Shown: positions 19,404-28,727, numbered from the stretch's first letter. The stretch: DNA of 64,000 nucleotides from Bacillus sp. MYb209 (GCF_002975175.1 NZ_PCNZ01000002.1:540230-604229), one strand, 5' to 3'. Numbers and translations are program-made. The notes: generated by a model from the letters alone, not told the origin.

Positions 19404-19877
19404 TTATGCAGATTCTTCGTTTGTAATCGCATTCAAATTTGTTTCTGGATGCCAAATATAAAAATCACCATCAGTTACTGATACTGGCTGGAAGCTTAAT
19501 TTATCCCAAAAACCAGCTGACTGGATACGTGCTATCGTTTTAATTGGGAATTGTAGTTGTTTCGCATAATTAACAAGCATTTGTCCGAATCCTTGTTTTT
19601 GAAAAGTCGGCAATACTTCAAGTTTATAAAGTTCTAGGTAAGTACCTGTAATTTCAAATGGTTCTCCACCGTTCCTTTTCATATATAGACTCATACGTGC
19701 GATTAGCGATCCTCCATAATAAATACCGTAAAATGGAGACTCACTATCATTTTCAATAATGTTTGCTTGTAATTCTTCCAACATGGATAGTTCTTGAGCT
19801 CCGCACCCTTTAAATTTTTTAAATTCATCTAATGTTTTATAATTGATGAGCAAGCGTTCAACTTTTGGGAATCCCAT
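19404..19877 (-). CDS. ylbP: GNAT family N-acetyltransferase YlbP
   Basis: 157-aa acyl-CoA N-acetyltransferase of the GNAT fold. The acetyl-CoA-binding P-loop is QKQGFG in LEVLPTFQKQGFGQMLVNYA, preceded by a beta strand. The acceptor substrate is unknown. ATG 19877 follows AGGATGTGATG. Convergent with gerR and divergent from panE, as in B. subtilis. Confidence 0.88.
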   Translation of the reverse strand: MGFPKVERLLINYKTLDEFKKFKGCGAQELSMLEELQANIIENDSESPFYGIYYGGSLIARMSLYMKRNGGEPFEITGTYLELYKLEVLPTFQKQGFGQMLVNYAKQLQFPIKTIARIQSAGFWDKLSFQPVSVTDGDFYIWHPETNLNAITNEESA

Positions 19878-20178
19878 TACATCACATCCTATTCTTATCT
19901 TGTTGAATGCAGAAAAGTTATAATATTTATAATAATATTATAACTCATTTTTTAATTTTTATGAAGAAGATAGAATATTTCTTTCATTATTTTTTTGAGG
20001 ATTTGCTAAAATAAGAATAGAACTATGTATATAGGTAGTATATACATAGTGAAAGAAGAGATTGCATTTGTTAAAAGATAATTGAATCCTCAACTATGTA
20101 ATTGTAATTTAATAAGATGTAAAGGGGGAAGGGCAAGGGAGCTTATATCACTTGTTAATATGAGTTCTTTGTGTGAAG
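19878..20178. other. ylbP-panE intergenic region
   Basis: About 300 bases without an identified gene. It contains the inverted repeat at 20022-20050, a possible -35/-10 pair TTGAGG/TAGAAC (19995-20023), and a strong Shine-Dalgarno-like stretch AAAGGGGGAAGGG near 20119 that is about 50 bases from the panE start and serves no obvious gene. Confidence 0.6.
20022..20050. repeat. 11-bp perfect inverted repeat upstream of panE
   Basis: ACTATGTATAT (20022-20032) and ATATACATAGT (20040-20050) separated by 7 bases; a candidate operator or mRNA hairpin. No T-run follows, so it is not a terminator. Confidence 0.6.
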
Positions 20179-21060
20179 ATGAAAATTGGAATTGTTGGAC
20201 CGGGAGCTATTGGTCTCCTATATACATTTTATTTACAAAAAAGCAATCAAGATGTTACGTTGTTTACAAGAAACGCTAAGCAAGCAGAAGAATTAAACTT
20301 AACGGGTGTAACTTGTATTAGGAATGGAGAACGTGAAACGGTATTTCCGTCTATTTTACCGATAGAAAGTATGCTGGATAAACAGTTAGATTATACATTT
20401 ATTGCTGTAAAGCAATATCATATAACTGATATATTACCTTTTGTGCAGGGAGAATCGTCATTAATCTTTTTGCAAAATGGAATGTCACATCTTCACGTTA
20501 TGCAAAAAATAGGAAATGAATGTATAGCAGTCGGGATTGTGGAGCATGGTGCAAAAAAAGAGGATGGACATACAGTTCATCATACTGGAATAGGTGTTAC
20601 AAAGTTTGGTGTAGTGCGTGGTCAATCTAGTTGTTTTAAAAAGGTATTTAATTGTTTTCCTTTTGATTATTTTCCGATTCAGATAGAAGGTGATTGGAAG
20701 GGGATTATGCGTAATAAATTAGTAGTCAATGTATGTATTAATCCATTGACGGCATTATTGCGGGTTGAGAACGGAGAGTTAATTTCAAATCCGTTTTTTT
20801 ATCAAATGATGGAGCGAGTATTTCAGGAAGTTGCATTTCTTATTAAAGAAGAAGATAAGGAAATGGTATGGCAAATGGTATGCCAAGTATGTGAAAAAAC
20901 ATTTCATAATACTTCATCTATGTTAGCGGACGTAAGAGCGAATAGACAAACGGAAGTTAATGCGATTGTTGGATATGTACTAGAAGAAGCTAAGGAACAA
21001 CAACGATCTGTTCCGACACTTCGATTTTTGTTCAATGCAATAAGAGGAATGGAATTATAA
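20179..21060 (+). CDS. panE: 2-dehydropantoate 2-reductase
   Basis: 293-aa NADPH-dependent enzyme (YlbQ) that reduces ketopantoate to pantoate in the pantothenate/CoA pathway, fitting with coaD nearby. The Rossmann motif GPGAIG (Gly7-x-Gly9-x2-Gly12), the AVKQYH substrate loop and the MRNKLVVNVCINPLTALL catalytic-lysine region are present. An in-frame stop at 20161-20163 limits the start to GTG 20173 or ATG 20179; neither has a strong ribosome-binding site. Cysteine content is rather high. Bacilli may have another ketopantoate reductase, so the physiological substrate is likely but not certain. Confidence 0.88.
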   Translation: MKIGIVGPGAIGLLYTFYLQKSNQDVTLFTRNAKQAEELNLTGVTCIRNGERETVFPSILPIESMLDKQLDYTFIAVKQYHITDILPFVQGESSLIFLQNGMSHLHVMQKIGNECIAVGIVEHGAKKEDGHTVHHTGIGVTKFGVVRGQSSCFKKVFNCFPFDYFPIQIEGDWKGIMRNKLVVNVCINPLTALLRVENGELISNPFFYQMMERVFQEVAFLIKEEDKEMVWQMVCQVCEKTFHNTSSMLADVRANRQTEVNAIVGYVLEEAKEQQRSVPTLRFLFNAIRGMEL

Positions 21061-21070
21061 GTGTTTTTCT

Positions 21071-21099
21071 TTGCTTTTACGTGAAACATTGACTACAAT
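21071..21099 (+). promoter_or_regulatory. Candidate sigma-A promoter for bshC
   Basis: TTGCTT (21071-21076), 17-bp spacer, TACAAT (21094-21099); good -10, modest -35. Confidence 0.45.
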
Positions 21100-21139
21100 G
21101 TGGGTTGGTGAGAGAACAGGATACGAAAGGAAGAATTAT

Positions 21140-22756
21140 ATGGAGATAAAAGAAATCTCTGTTCCACTACAAGGTGTTGTAGCGGACTATATGAACGGTG
21201 AAAAAGAGATACAGTCATGTTTTGATTATCTGTTAACAGAGGATGCTTTTAAACAGCGTTTACATGATTTACGTGAGAGAGAGTTTTTCCGTCAAGATTT
21301 AGTAACGCATTTATTAGAATATAATACACAATTGCAAGCGGGAGAATTTACAATTCAAAATATAAAAGCGCTTGAAGATGAAAATACATATGTTGTTATA
21401 GCTGGACAACAAGCGGGGTTATTAACTGGTCCGCTTTATACAGTGCATAAAATCATTTCAATTTTACAGCTTGCAAAAGAAAAAGAAGAGAGCTTAGGGA
21501 TTCGGATTGTTCCTGTCTTTTGGATTGCCGGTGAAGACCATGATATGGATGAAATTAATCATACATTTGTAACGAAAAATAAAAAAATAAAAAAGACCAT
21601 TTTTCATGATCGTTATCCGAAAAAGGCAAGTGCTTCTGAGTCTGAGCTTTCTATTGAAGACTGTAGAAAATGGGTCGAAGAGATTTTTAAAACATATCCG
21701 GAAACGAATTTTACAAAGGATGTATTACAATTTGTTGATGATGCTTTAGGTAAATCGCATACATATGTAGATTTCTTTGCACGCCTTATTACGAAAATGT
21801 TCGCAAATTCTGGTTTAATTCTTGTAGATTCACATCATCCTGCATTAAGAAAACTAGAAGTACCGTTTTTACAACAAATTATAAGTAAATATAAAGAAAT
21901 TCAGGTAGGACTTCATAATCAACAGGAAGTAATTAAGGAATTAGGATTTAAACCGATTATTGAAACGAAGACAAATGCAGTGCATATATTTATGGAAATT
22001 GATAATGAGCGAGTATTGCTTGAAGAGAATCAAGGGAAGTTTATTGGAAAAGATGGAGTACATTCATTTTCGTATGAAGAATTGATGGAAGAGATGGAAA
22101 GAAGTCCAGAACGTTTTAGTAATAATGTTGTAACGCGCCCTCTTATGCAAGAATATGTGTTTCCTACGTTAGCGTTTATTGGCGGTCCGGGGGAGTTAGC
22201 TTATTGGAGTGAATTACAACAAGTGTTTCATACTGTCGGTTTTCAAATGCCACCCGTCGTTCCGCGTCTTACGATTACTTATATGGAGCGAGATATAGCG
22301 ACAGATTTATATGATTTAGATTTGCAAGAAATTGATCCATTTCTAAATAATATAGATAATCTGCGTGACAATTGGCTTTCTAATCAAATAGAGGAACCGA
22401 TAGACGAGCGATTTATAGAAGCGAAAAAAGAAATAATGGATATTCATACATCATTACAACAATTCGTGAAAAAAATAGATCCAGGGTTAAATGAGTTTGC
22501 TGGGAAAAATGAACTGAAAATTAATGAGCAAATTGAACTGTTAGAAAGAATGTTGAAAAGAAATGTTGAGAAGAAACATGAGGTTCAACTGAATAAATTC
22601 CGCCGTTTACAATTTGCGCTTCGTCCATTAGGAGCACCGCAAGAACGTGTGTGGAATGTCTGTTATTATTTAAATCAGTTCGGTCTTGATTTTGTTGATC
22701 GAGTAATGGAACAATCTTTTTCGTGGGACGGAAAACATCATGTAATAAAACTATAA
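21140..22756 (+). CDS. bshC: Bacillithiol biosynthesis cysteine ligase BshC
   Basis: 538-aa enzyme (YllA) that adds cysteine to glucosaminyl-malate in the last step of bacillithiol synthesis, the main low-molecular-weight thiol of these bacteria. Recognisable features are the nucleotide-binding AGQQAGLLTGPLYT region, FWIAGEDHDMDEINH, and the GPGELAYWSEL motif, with a C-terminal coiled coil (about 440-500). ATG 21140 follows AAAGGAAG and gives the family length. It has its own terminator and directly precedes the dcw cluster. Confidence 0.95.
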   Translation: MEIKEISVPLQGVVADYMNGEKEIQSCFDYLLTEDAFKQRLHDLREREFFRQDLVTHLLEYNTQLQAGEFTIQNIKALEDENTYVVIAGQQAGLLTGPLYTVHKIISILQLAKEKEESLGIRIVPVFWIAGEDHDMDEINHTFVTKNKKIKKTIFHDRYPKKASASESELSIEDCRKWVEEIFKTYPETNFTKDVLQFVDDALGKSHTYVDFFARLITKMFANSGLILVDSHHPALRKLEVPFLQQIISKYKEIQVGLHNQQEVIKELGFKPIIETKTNAVHIFMEIDNERVLLEENQGKFIGKDGVHSFSYEELMEEMERSPERFSNNVVTRPLMQEYVFPTLAFIGGPGELAYWSELQQVFHTVGFQMPPVVPRLTITYMERDIATDLYDLDLQEIDPFLNNIDNLRDNWLSNQIEEPIDERFIEAKKEIMDIHTSLQQFVKKIDPGLNEFAGKNELKINEQIELLERMLKRNVEKKHEVQLNKFRRLQFALRPLGAPQERVWNVCYYLNQFGLDFVDRVMEQSFSWDGKHHVIKL

Positions 22757-22790
22757 AATCTTGCTCTTTTGAGCAGGATTTTATTTTTAT
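22755..22790 (+). terminator. Terminator after bshC
   Basis: AAAATCTTGCTC pairs with GAGCAGGATTTT (one G-T pair) around TTTT, followed by ATTTTT. Confidence 0.9.
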
Positions 22791-23122
22791 TCCGTTGAAT
22801 TAACTGTGAAGTGAAAAATTTCTGAATTATCCATCTTGTGTTAATGTAATGAATCGCTATGTATCAGGTATATATATATGACAAAATAGCACAAAATGTA
22901 AACGGATTATTATCTTTTTCGACAGGTTTTTGTTTAAATTCCCGCAAAAAATGATAAAATTTAGTATATAATAAAATAAAATAGCGATTTGTATAGCATG
23001 CTACCTTGTTGGAAGTTAAATGAGTCGTTCTTTAGTAGCATTTCATCCTCTAGTAGTAAATTTTGTTTGTAGAGTGAGAAATGTATTTAACATAATTAAT
23101 TGGAAAAAGAGTAGGTGCAGCA
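22791..23122. other. bshC-rsmH gap without mraZ
   Basis: About 330 bases with no gene. It has an ATATATATAT tract, TATAAT (22967-22972), an extended -10-like TGATAAAAT (22952-22960) and a weak ATGCTAC/GTAGCAT hairpin near 23000-23040. mraZ (about 430 bp) normally sits here; I find neither the gene nor a translated remnant in any frame, and the space is too short for it. Confidence 0.7.
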
Positions 23123-24055
23123 ATGTTCAAACACGTAACAGTACTTTTGAAAGAAACAGTAGATGGCTTAGATATAAAGCCGAGTGGTACATATGTAGAT
23201 TGTACACTGGGTGGAGGAGGACATAGTTCTTATTTATTATCTCAGCTAACAGATGGTGGAAAATTAATAGCATTTGATCAAGATGAAATAGCGATTCAAA
23301 ATGCGAAGGAAAAATTTTCTTCTTATGGTGAACAATTTGTAACAGTGAAGAGCAACTTCCGTTATTTATCTGAAAAACTACATGAATTAGGTATTACAGA
23401 AGTAGACGGGATTTTATTCGATTTAGGTGTTTCATCCCCACAATTAGATACACCAGAGCGTGGCTTTAGTTATCATCATGATGCACCGTTAGATATGCGG
23501 ATGGATCAAGATGCCCCATTAACAGCATATGATGTTGTGAACAGCTGGTCATATGAACAACTCGTAAGAATTTTCTTCCAATACGGAGAAGAGAAATTTT
23601 CAAAGCAAATAACAAGGAAAATTGAAGCTTATCGCGAGAATAAGGCTATTGAAACGACAGGAGAATTAGTGGAATTAATTAAAGAAGGTATTCCAGCTCC
23701 GGCACGTAGAACAGGTGGACATCCTGCGAAGCGAGTATTCCAAGCGATTCGTATTGCTGTAAATGATGAATTAAAAGTATTTGAAGAAGCGTTGGAATCT
23801 GCAATTGATATGGTCAAGCCTGGTGGAAGAGTTAGTGTTATAACATTCCATTCTTTAGAAGATCGTATTTGTAAAACGACGTTTAAGCGAAATAGCACAA
23901 CGCCGCAATTACCACAGGGACTACCGATTATTCCGGATGAATTTAAGCCGAAATTAAAGCTTATTACAAGGAAACCGATTTTACCTTCTGACATTGAATT
24001 AGAAGAAAATAATCGAGCGCGTTCTGCGAAGTTGAGAATCGCTGAAAAACGATAA
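23123..24055 (+). CDS. rsmH: 16S rRNA (cytosine(1402)-N4)-methyltransferase RsmH
   Basis: 310-aa SAM-dependent methyltransferase (MraW) that N4-methylates C1402 of 16S rRNA. It has the SAM motif CTLGGGGHS (about 31-39), [20 protein letters not shown] and the C-terminal [11 protein letters not shown] and RARSAKLR motifs. ATG 23123 follows GTAGGTG. Normally the second gene of the dcw cluster; here it is first because mraZ is missing. ftsL follows after 15 bases. Confidence 0.97.
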   Translation: MFKHVTVLLKETVDGLDIKPSGTYVDCTLGGGGHSSYLLSQLTDGGKLIAFDQDEIAIQNAKEKFSSYGEQFVTVKSNFRYLSEKLHELGITEVDGILFDLGVSSPQLDTPERGFSYHHDAPLDMRMDQDAPLTAYDVVNSWSYEQLVRIFFQYGEEKFSKQITRKIEAYRENKAIETTGELVELIKEGIPAPARRTGGHPAKRVFQAIRIAVNDELKVFEEALESAIDMVKPGGRVSVITFHSLEDRICKTTFKRNSTTPQLPQGLPIIPDEFKPKLKLITRKPILPSDIELEENNRARSAKLRIAEKR

Positions 24056-24070
24056 AAAGGAGAGAGAGGT

Positions 24071-24433
24071 ATGACTAATTTAGCTGTAAAGTATAAACAA
24101 CAGGCGCAAGAAGAGGTACAAATTCAAACGCCACCACAGCAGATGGTTAAGCCAAAAGTTAAAACGAAAATTACAAGAATTGAAAAGCTATTGTACGTAA
24201 CGTTTATTGGATTTTTATTATATGCCTGTGTAGCTTTTATTGGGAATAAAGCGGGTTTATATCAAGTTAATGTAGAAGCAGCGACGATAGAAGAAGAAAT
24301 TGTGAAAAAACAAAAGGAAAATCAAGAATTGCAGGCTGAAGTAGAGAAGTTAAGTCGTTATGAACGTATCGCTGAAGTTGCAAAAAAACACGGGCTAGAA
24401 ATTAATGCGAATAATGTGAAAGGCCTAAAGTAA
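24071..24433 (+). CDS. ftsL: Cell division protein FtsL
   Basis: 120-aa bitopic protein of the divisome: cytoplasmic basic N-terminus (1-37), one transmembrane helix (about 40-60) and an extracellular coiled coil (about 70-105). It forms a complex with DivIC and DivIB that controls septal FtsW-PBP2B activity. AAAGGAGAGAGG precedes ATG 24071. Sequence conservation in the family is low; identity comes mainly from topology and position between rsmH and pbpB. Confidence 0.93.
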   Translation: MTNLAVKYKQQAQEEVQIQTPPQQMVKPKVKTKITRIEKLLYVTFIGFLLYACVAFIGNKAGLYQVNVEAATIEEEIVKKQKENQELQAEVEKLSRYERIAEVAKKHGLEINANNVKGLK

Positions 24434-24455
24434 GGCAAATAGGTGTGAAGAAAAG

Positions 24456-26606
24456 ATGAAGAGAACTATGAACAAATTTCATACCAATAAGGGAGCAGGT
24501 TATTTTATGATATTTTTCCTCCTGCTCTTTTTGCTGTTATTAGCCCGATTTTTTTACATACAAGTAACAGGAACAGTGGACAATCATGATTTGAAAAAAC
24601 TTGCTGAACAGAAACATAGTAAAAAAGGAGTTCTCGAAGCGAATCGAGGAACAATTTATGACCAAAATGGCCATGTGCTAGCGCAAGATGCAAATTCTTA
24701 TAAACTTGTAGCCGAGTTAAAAGGAGCCAACGCCGTTAAGGATAAAGAGGATACTGCAAAGAAAATCGCAGGAGTACTCGGAAAAGATGAAGATGAAATT
24801 TTAGCTACTTTAAATAAAGAAGGCAAAAGTCAAGTGGAATTTGGAACATTAGGTAAGGACTTGACGAAAGAAAAGAAAGAACAAATAGAAGCATTGAAAT
24901 TGCCGGGAATCTCTTTTATTACTGAAAATGCGAGAGTTTATCCAAACGGTGATTTCGCATCTTACGTCATAGGGCATGCAAAACCGAATGAAGATGGAAT
25001 TTCAGTAGGTCAATTTGGCTTAGAACAGAGTTTGGATAAGTATTTAGGTGCTTCTAATGGAGAGGTAGCTTATACAGGGGACCGTAAAGGAGTATCACTT
25101 GACGGTGGGAAAGTGGATGTAAAAGCGCCTAAAAATGGAGATAACGTGTATTTAACACTTGATCAACGTATTCAAAGTTATTTAGAAGACGCAATGAAAG
25201 AAGCGAGCAAACATTATGAACCAGAAAATTTAATTGGAATTGTTGCGGATCCGAAGACAGGGAAAATATTAGCGATGTCTAGTAAACCTAGTTATGACCC
25301 TAATGATCGTCAAATTAAATATTTCTTCAATGACGCAATTGCAAATGCATTTGAACCGGGATCAACAATGAAGATTTTCACATTAGCAGCGGCCATTAAT
25401 GAAGGTGTATACAATGGACAAGACTTTTATCAGTCGGGTACATATCAAGTTGGTAATCGGAAAATAAAAGATCATAACGGCGGTGCTGGATGGGGTTCTA
25501 TTACTTTTGATGAAGGGGTAGAGCGCTCTTCAAACGTAGCGTTTGCAATTTTAGGTGATCAAAAACTTGGTCCAGATCGTTTCCGAAAATATATTCATAA
25601 TTTTGGATTAGATGAAAAAACAAACATTGATTTACCTGGTGAAGGGTCAAATACAATTTTATTTGATCAACAAATACAACAAGTAACAACAGCGTTTGGA
25701 CAAGGTTCTACAGTTACACCAATTCAACTTGTACAAGCTGCAACAGCGATTGCAAATGATGGGAAAATGATGAAACCTTATACAATTGATAAAATTGTTG
25801 ACCCAATAACAGGTAAAGTACAGCTAGAGCATAAACCAGAAGAAGTAGGAAAACCTGTTTCCAAAGAGACAGCAGCGCAAGTAAGGCAATTACTAGAACG
25901 TGTTGTTACATCACCGAAAGGAACAGGAACTGCATATAAAGTTGATGGGTACTCAGTCGGGGGTAAAACAGGTACAGCACAAATTCCTGACGGGAAAGGT
26001 GGCTATATGACAGGAAGAGAGAATTATATATTCTCATTCTTAGGTATGGCACCGATGGACGATCCGCAACTTGTTGTGTATGTGGCCGTTAAACAACCAA
26101 AATTAAAAGATGATGAAAACGGGGCTAAACCTTTAGCTGATATCTTTAAATATGTAACGAAAAATAGTTTAGAGTATTTAAAGATTAAGCCAAATGAAAT
26201 AAAGGATCCGAAGAAATATGTGAAAGAGCAACAAACTGTCGTTCCAGATGTAACCGGAAAAACGATGGATGAAGCGAAGAAAGCAATTGATAAAGCAAAA
26301 CTTCGTCCAATCGTATTAGGTGAAGGGAAAGTGCAGCAGCAAGTGCCGAAGGCAACTGAACAAACATTAAAGGGTGATCGAGTCTTCTTAGTAGGAGATA
26401 AACCTACAATGCCAAATATACAGGGATGGGCACTGCGTGATGTTATGAATTTAGCAAAAACATTAAAGCTTAACTTAAAACCTTCTGGTACAGGATATGT
26501 AACGGAACAAAGTGTGGCGGAAGGAACATTGTTGCAACCTGGTACAGAATTAGGTGTAACACTCGTACCACCACTTGAACCGCAGCAAGAAGCGGAAAAG
26601 CCATAA
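24456..26606 (+). CDS. pbpB: Penicillin-binding protein 2B, septal transpeptidase
   Basis: 716-aa class B PBP that crosslinks septal peptidoglycan. It has a short cytoplasmic tail, one transmembrane helix (about 15-35), an N-terminal dimerisation domain, and a transpeptidase domain with SxxK Ser303-x-x-Lys306, SxN Ser358-Ser-Asn360 and KTG 504-506. Two PASTA domains end the protein (about 594-648 and 650-706). All catalytic residues are present. ATG 24456 follows AGGTGTGAAG. The gap to spoVD carries a sporulation promoter and an RNA hairpin. Confidence 0.97.
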   Translation: MKRTMNKFHTNKGAGYFMIFFLLLFLLLLARFFYIQVTGTVDNHDLKKLAEQKHSKKGVLEANRGTIYDQNGHVLAQDANSYKLVAELKGANAVKDKEDTAKKIAGVLGKDEDEILATLNKEGKSQVEFGTLGKDLTKEKKEQIEALKLPGISFITENARVYPNGDFASYVIGHAKPNEDGISVGQFGLEQSLDKYLGASNGEVAYTGDRKGVSLDGGKVDVKAPKNGDNVYLTLDQRIQSYLEDAMKEASKHYEPENLIGIVADPKTGKILAMSSKPSYDPNDRQIKYFFNDAIANAFEPGSTMKIFTLAAAINEGVYNGQDFYQSGTYQVGNRKIKDHNGGAGWGSITFDEGVERSSNVAFAILGDQKLGPDRFRKYIHNFGLDEKTNIDLPGEGSNTILFDQQIQQVTTAFGQGSTVTPIQLVQAATAIANDGKMMKPYTIDKIVDPITGKVQLEHKPEEVGKPVSKETAAQVRQLLERVVTSPKGTGTAYKVDGYSVGGKTGTAQIPDGKGGYMTGRENYIFSFLGMAPMDDPQLVVYVAVKQPKLKDDENGAKPLADIFKYVTKNSLEYLKIKPNEIKDPKKYVKEQQTVVPDVTGKTMDEAKKAIDKAKLRPIVLGEGKVQQQVPKATEQTLKGDRVFLVGDKPTMPNIQGWALRDVMNLAKTLKLNLKPSGTGYVTEQSVAEGTLLQPGTELGVTLVPPLEPQQEAEKP

Positions 26607-26624
26607 TGGTAATAGGGAAGAAGT

Positions 26625-26652
26625 TCTAATTAAATAAGTACAAGCATATATT
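26625..26652 (+). promoter_or_regulatory. Candidate sigma-E promoter of spoVD
   Basis: TCTAATT (26625-26631), 13-bp spacer and CATATATT (26645-26652) resemble the sigma-E consensus kmATATT/CATACAnT. The expected start point (about 26659) falls inside the 5' arm of the following hairpin. spoVD is sigma-E controlled in B. subtilis. Confidence 0.45.
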
Positions 26653-26689
26653 GGAACAAGCTAGGCGTAAGGGAGGCTTGTTCCAATAT
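26648..26689 (+). promoter_or_regulatory. Hairpin covering the spoVD ribosome-binding site and start codon
   Basis: ATATTGGAACAAGC (26648-26661) is exactly complementary to GCTTGTTCCAATAT (26676-26689). The 14-base loop holds the Shine-Dalgarno sequence AAGGGAG, and the 3' arm runs into the AT of the start codon ATG 26688. No T-run follows, so this is a translation-level rather than termination structure. Confidence 0.8.
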
Positions 26690-28604
26690 GCGTGTATCAA
26701 ATGTAACAGTTAGGAAACGACTTATTTTTATACTTATATCGGGTATACTCATTTTCACCATTATCGATATTCGTCTTGGATATGTGCAATTTTTTCTTGG
26801 AAATATGTTAACGGATCGTGCGAAGGATTCATGGAGTCGTAATATTACTTTTGAACCAGAGCGAGGGAAAATTTTAGATCGAAATGGTGTGGAGCTTGCT
26901 ACGAATAAAAGTGCACCGACCGTCTTTGTTGTGCCGAGGCAAATTGAAAAACCAGCAGAGACTGCAGAGAAGTTAGCTGCAGTATTAGGTGTGGAAAAAG
27001 ATGATATTTATAAGCGGATTACAAAAAAAGAGTCGATTGTAAGGCTTGATAAAGGCGGAAGGAAAATATCGCATGACAAAGCGAAAGAAGTACGCGGATT
27101 AAGTTTAAAGGGTGTGTACATCGCAGAGGATTCTATCCGGTACTATCCATTCGGTAATTTTTTATCACACGTATTAGGATTTGCGGGCAGTGATAATCAA
27201 GGGCTTATGGGACTAGAGAAATATTATGATAAAGAGCTAAATGGTGATAAAGGTCATGTGCGATTTTTTGCAGATGCAAAAGGACAGAGAATGCCTAACG
27301 TTGGAGATGATTTCAAAAAACCAGAAGCTGGCTTGAATTTAGGATTAACAATTGATTCACGCATTACGAGGATTATGGAAAGAGAAATGAATATTGCGGA
27401 ATCAACGTATAATCCTGATGGTATGATAGCAATTGCAATGAATCCGAAAAATGGTGAAATTTTAGGTATGTCAAGTCGGCCAAGTTTTGATCCAGCAGAT
27501 TTCCAAAGTGTTTCTCCCGAAGTATATAACAGAAACTTACCTGTATGGAGTACGTATGAGCCGGGGTCAACATTTAAGATTATTACATTAGCTGCAGCCT
27601 TGAATGAAAATTTGGTAGACTTAGAGAAAGATACGTTTTATGATGATGGAGCAGCTGAAGTCGGTGGAGCTAGATTGCGATGTTGGAAAGCTGGAGGCCA
27701 TGGTAGCCAAACGTTTTTAGAGGTAGTTCAAAACTCTTGTAACCCAGGATTTATTGAACTCGGTGATCGTCTTGGTAAAGATCGATTGTTTAAATACATT
27801 CGCAATTTCGGGTTTGGACAGAAGACCGGAATTGACTTACAAGGTGAAGGTAGCGGGATTTTATTTAATTTAGATAAAGTTGGTCCAGTCGAGCAAGCGA
27901 CGACTTCATTTGGGCAAGGTGTTTCTGTTACACCGATTCAACAAGTAGCAGCTGTAGCGGCCGCTGTAAATGGTGGAACTTTGTATCAGCCATATATAGC
28001 GAAGGAATTTATTGATCCGAAGAATAATCAAGTTGTCAGCAAAAAGACACCTGTTGCGAAAAGGGAAGTTATTTCCAAGGAAACTTCAGAGAAAGTTCGT
28101 TACGCATTAGAGAATGTTGTAGCGAAAGGTTCTGGTAAAGGGGCTTATATTGATGGATATCGTGTAGGTGGAAAAACTGGAACTGCTCAAAAGGTGAAAG
28201 ATGGAAAATATTTGGATAATAACTATATTGTATCATTTATCGGTTTTGCTCCAGCCGACGATCCGCAAATTGTTGTTTATGTGGCAGTGGATAACCCAAA
28301 AGGAGTCACTCAATTTGGTGGAGTTGTAGCAGCACCTATTGTTGGGAATATTCTTCGTGACGCACTTCCTGCAATGGGAGTGGAACCGAGAAAAGAGCAA
28401 GTTGAGAAAGAATATAAATGGGGCGATACACCAACTGTGGAAGTTCCGAATTTAATTGGTATGAAAAAGAAAGATTTACAAACGCAACTTGTAGACTTGA
28501 AGCTTGATATAAGTGGTGATGGTGGGAGAGTAATTAAACAATCACCAGAAGCAGGAGCTAAAGTAAAAGAGGGTTCAAAAGTTAGAATTTACTTCGGGAA
28601 TTAA
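26688..28604 (+). CDS. spoVD: Stage V sporulation protein D, cortex transpeptidase
   Basis: 638-aa class B PBP specific for spore cortex synthesis, working with SpoVE. One transmembrane helix (about 12-30), dimerisation domain, transpeptidase domain with SxxK Ser294-Lys297, SxN Ser350-Cys-Asn352 and KTG 496-498, and one PASTA domain (about 580-638). Cys332 and Cys351 match the pair that in B. subtilis SpoVD forms a regulatory disulfide reduced by StoA, so redox control is probably conserved. The start codon and ribosome-binding site lie in a 14-bp hairpin, and a sigma-E-like promoter lies just upstream, separating its expression from pbpB. Confidence 0.96.
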   Translation: MRVSNVTVRKRLIFILISGILIFTIIDIRLGYVQFFLGNMLTDRAKDSWSRNITFEPERGKILDRNGVELATNKSAPTVFVVPRQIEKPAETAEKLAAVLGVEKDDIYKRITKKESIVRLDKGGRKISHDKAKEVRGLSLKGVYIAEDSIRYYPFGNFLSHVLGFAGSDNQGLMGLEKYYDKELNGDKGHVRFFADAKGQRMPNVGDDFKKPEAGLNLGLTIDSRITRIMEREMNIAESTYNPDGMIAIAMNPKNGEILGMSSRPSFDPADFQSVSPEVYNRNLPVWSTYEPGSTFKIITLAAALNENLVDLEKDTFYDDGAAEVGGARLRCWKAGGHGSQTFLEVVQNSCNPGFIELGDRLGKDRLFKYIRNFGFGQKTGIDLQGEGSGILFNLDKVGPVEQATTSFGQGVSVTPIQQVAAVAAAVNGGTLYQPYIAKEFIDPKNNQVVSKKTPVAKREVISKETSEKVRYALENVVAKGSGKGAYIDGYRVGGKTGTAQKVKDGKYLDNNYIVSFIGFAPADDPQIVVYVAVDNPKGVTQFGGVVAAPIVGNILRDALPAMGVEPRKEQVEKEYKWGDTPTVEVPNLIGMKKKDLQTQLVDLKLDISGDGGRVIKQSPEAGAKVKEGSKVRIYFGN

Positions 28605-28624
28605 AGGTAACTGATTGTGTTTTA

Positions 28625-28633
28625 TGGTACAAT
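28625..28633 (+). promoter_or_regulatory. Extended -10 promoter candidate for murE
   Basis: TGGTACAAT fits TGnTATAAT; it lies about 180 bases before murE, just after spoVD. The -35 region is poor. Confidence 0.4.
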
Positions 28634-28727
28634 TGGTGGAAGTGAGTTCTTTATAGAAAAATTGCTTTATTTGAGACGATAAGTGTCTCATTAATAAATA
28701 AATCTATTGATTAGACTATAGTAGCAC

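Noticed and set aside
20082-20279. 65-codon frame overlapping the panE start as a separate gene
   Set aside because: Most of it is a shifted reading of panE; only the ATG 20159 coupling idea was kept as a low-interest finding.
23020-23226. 68-codon plus-strand frame overlapping the rsmH start, considered as an mraZ remnant
   Set aside because: The translation shows no MraZ motif, and half of it is an out-of-frame reading of rsmH.
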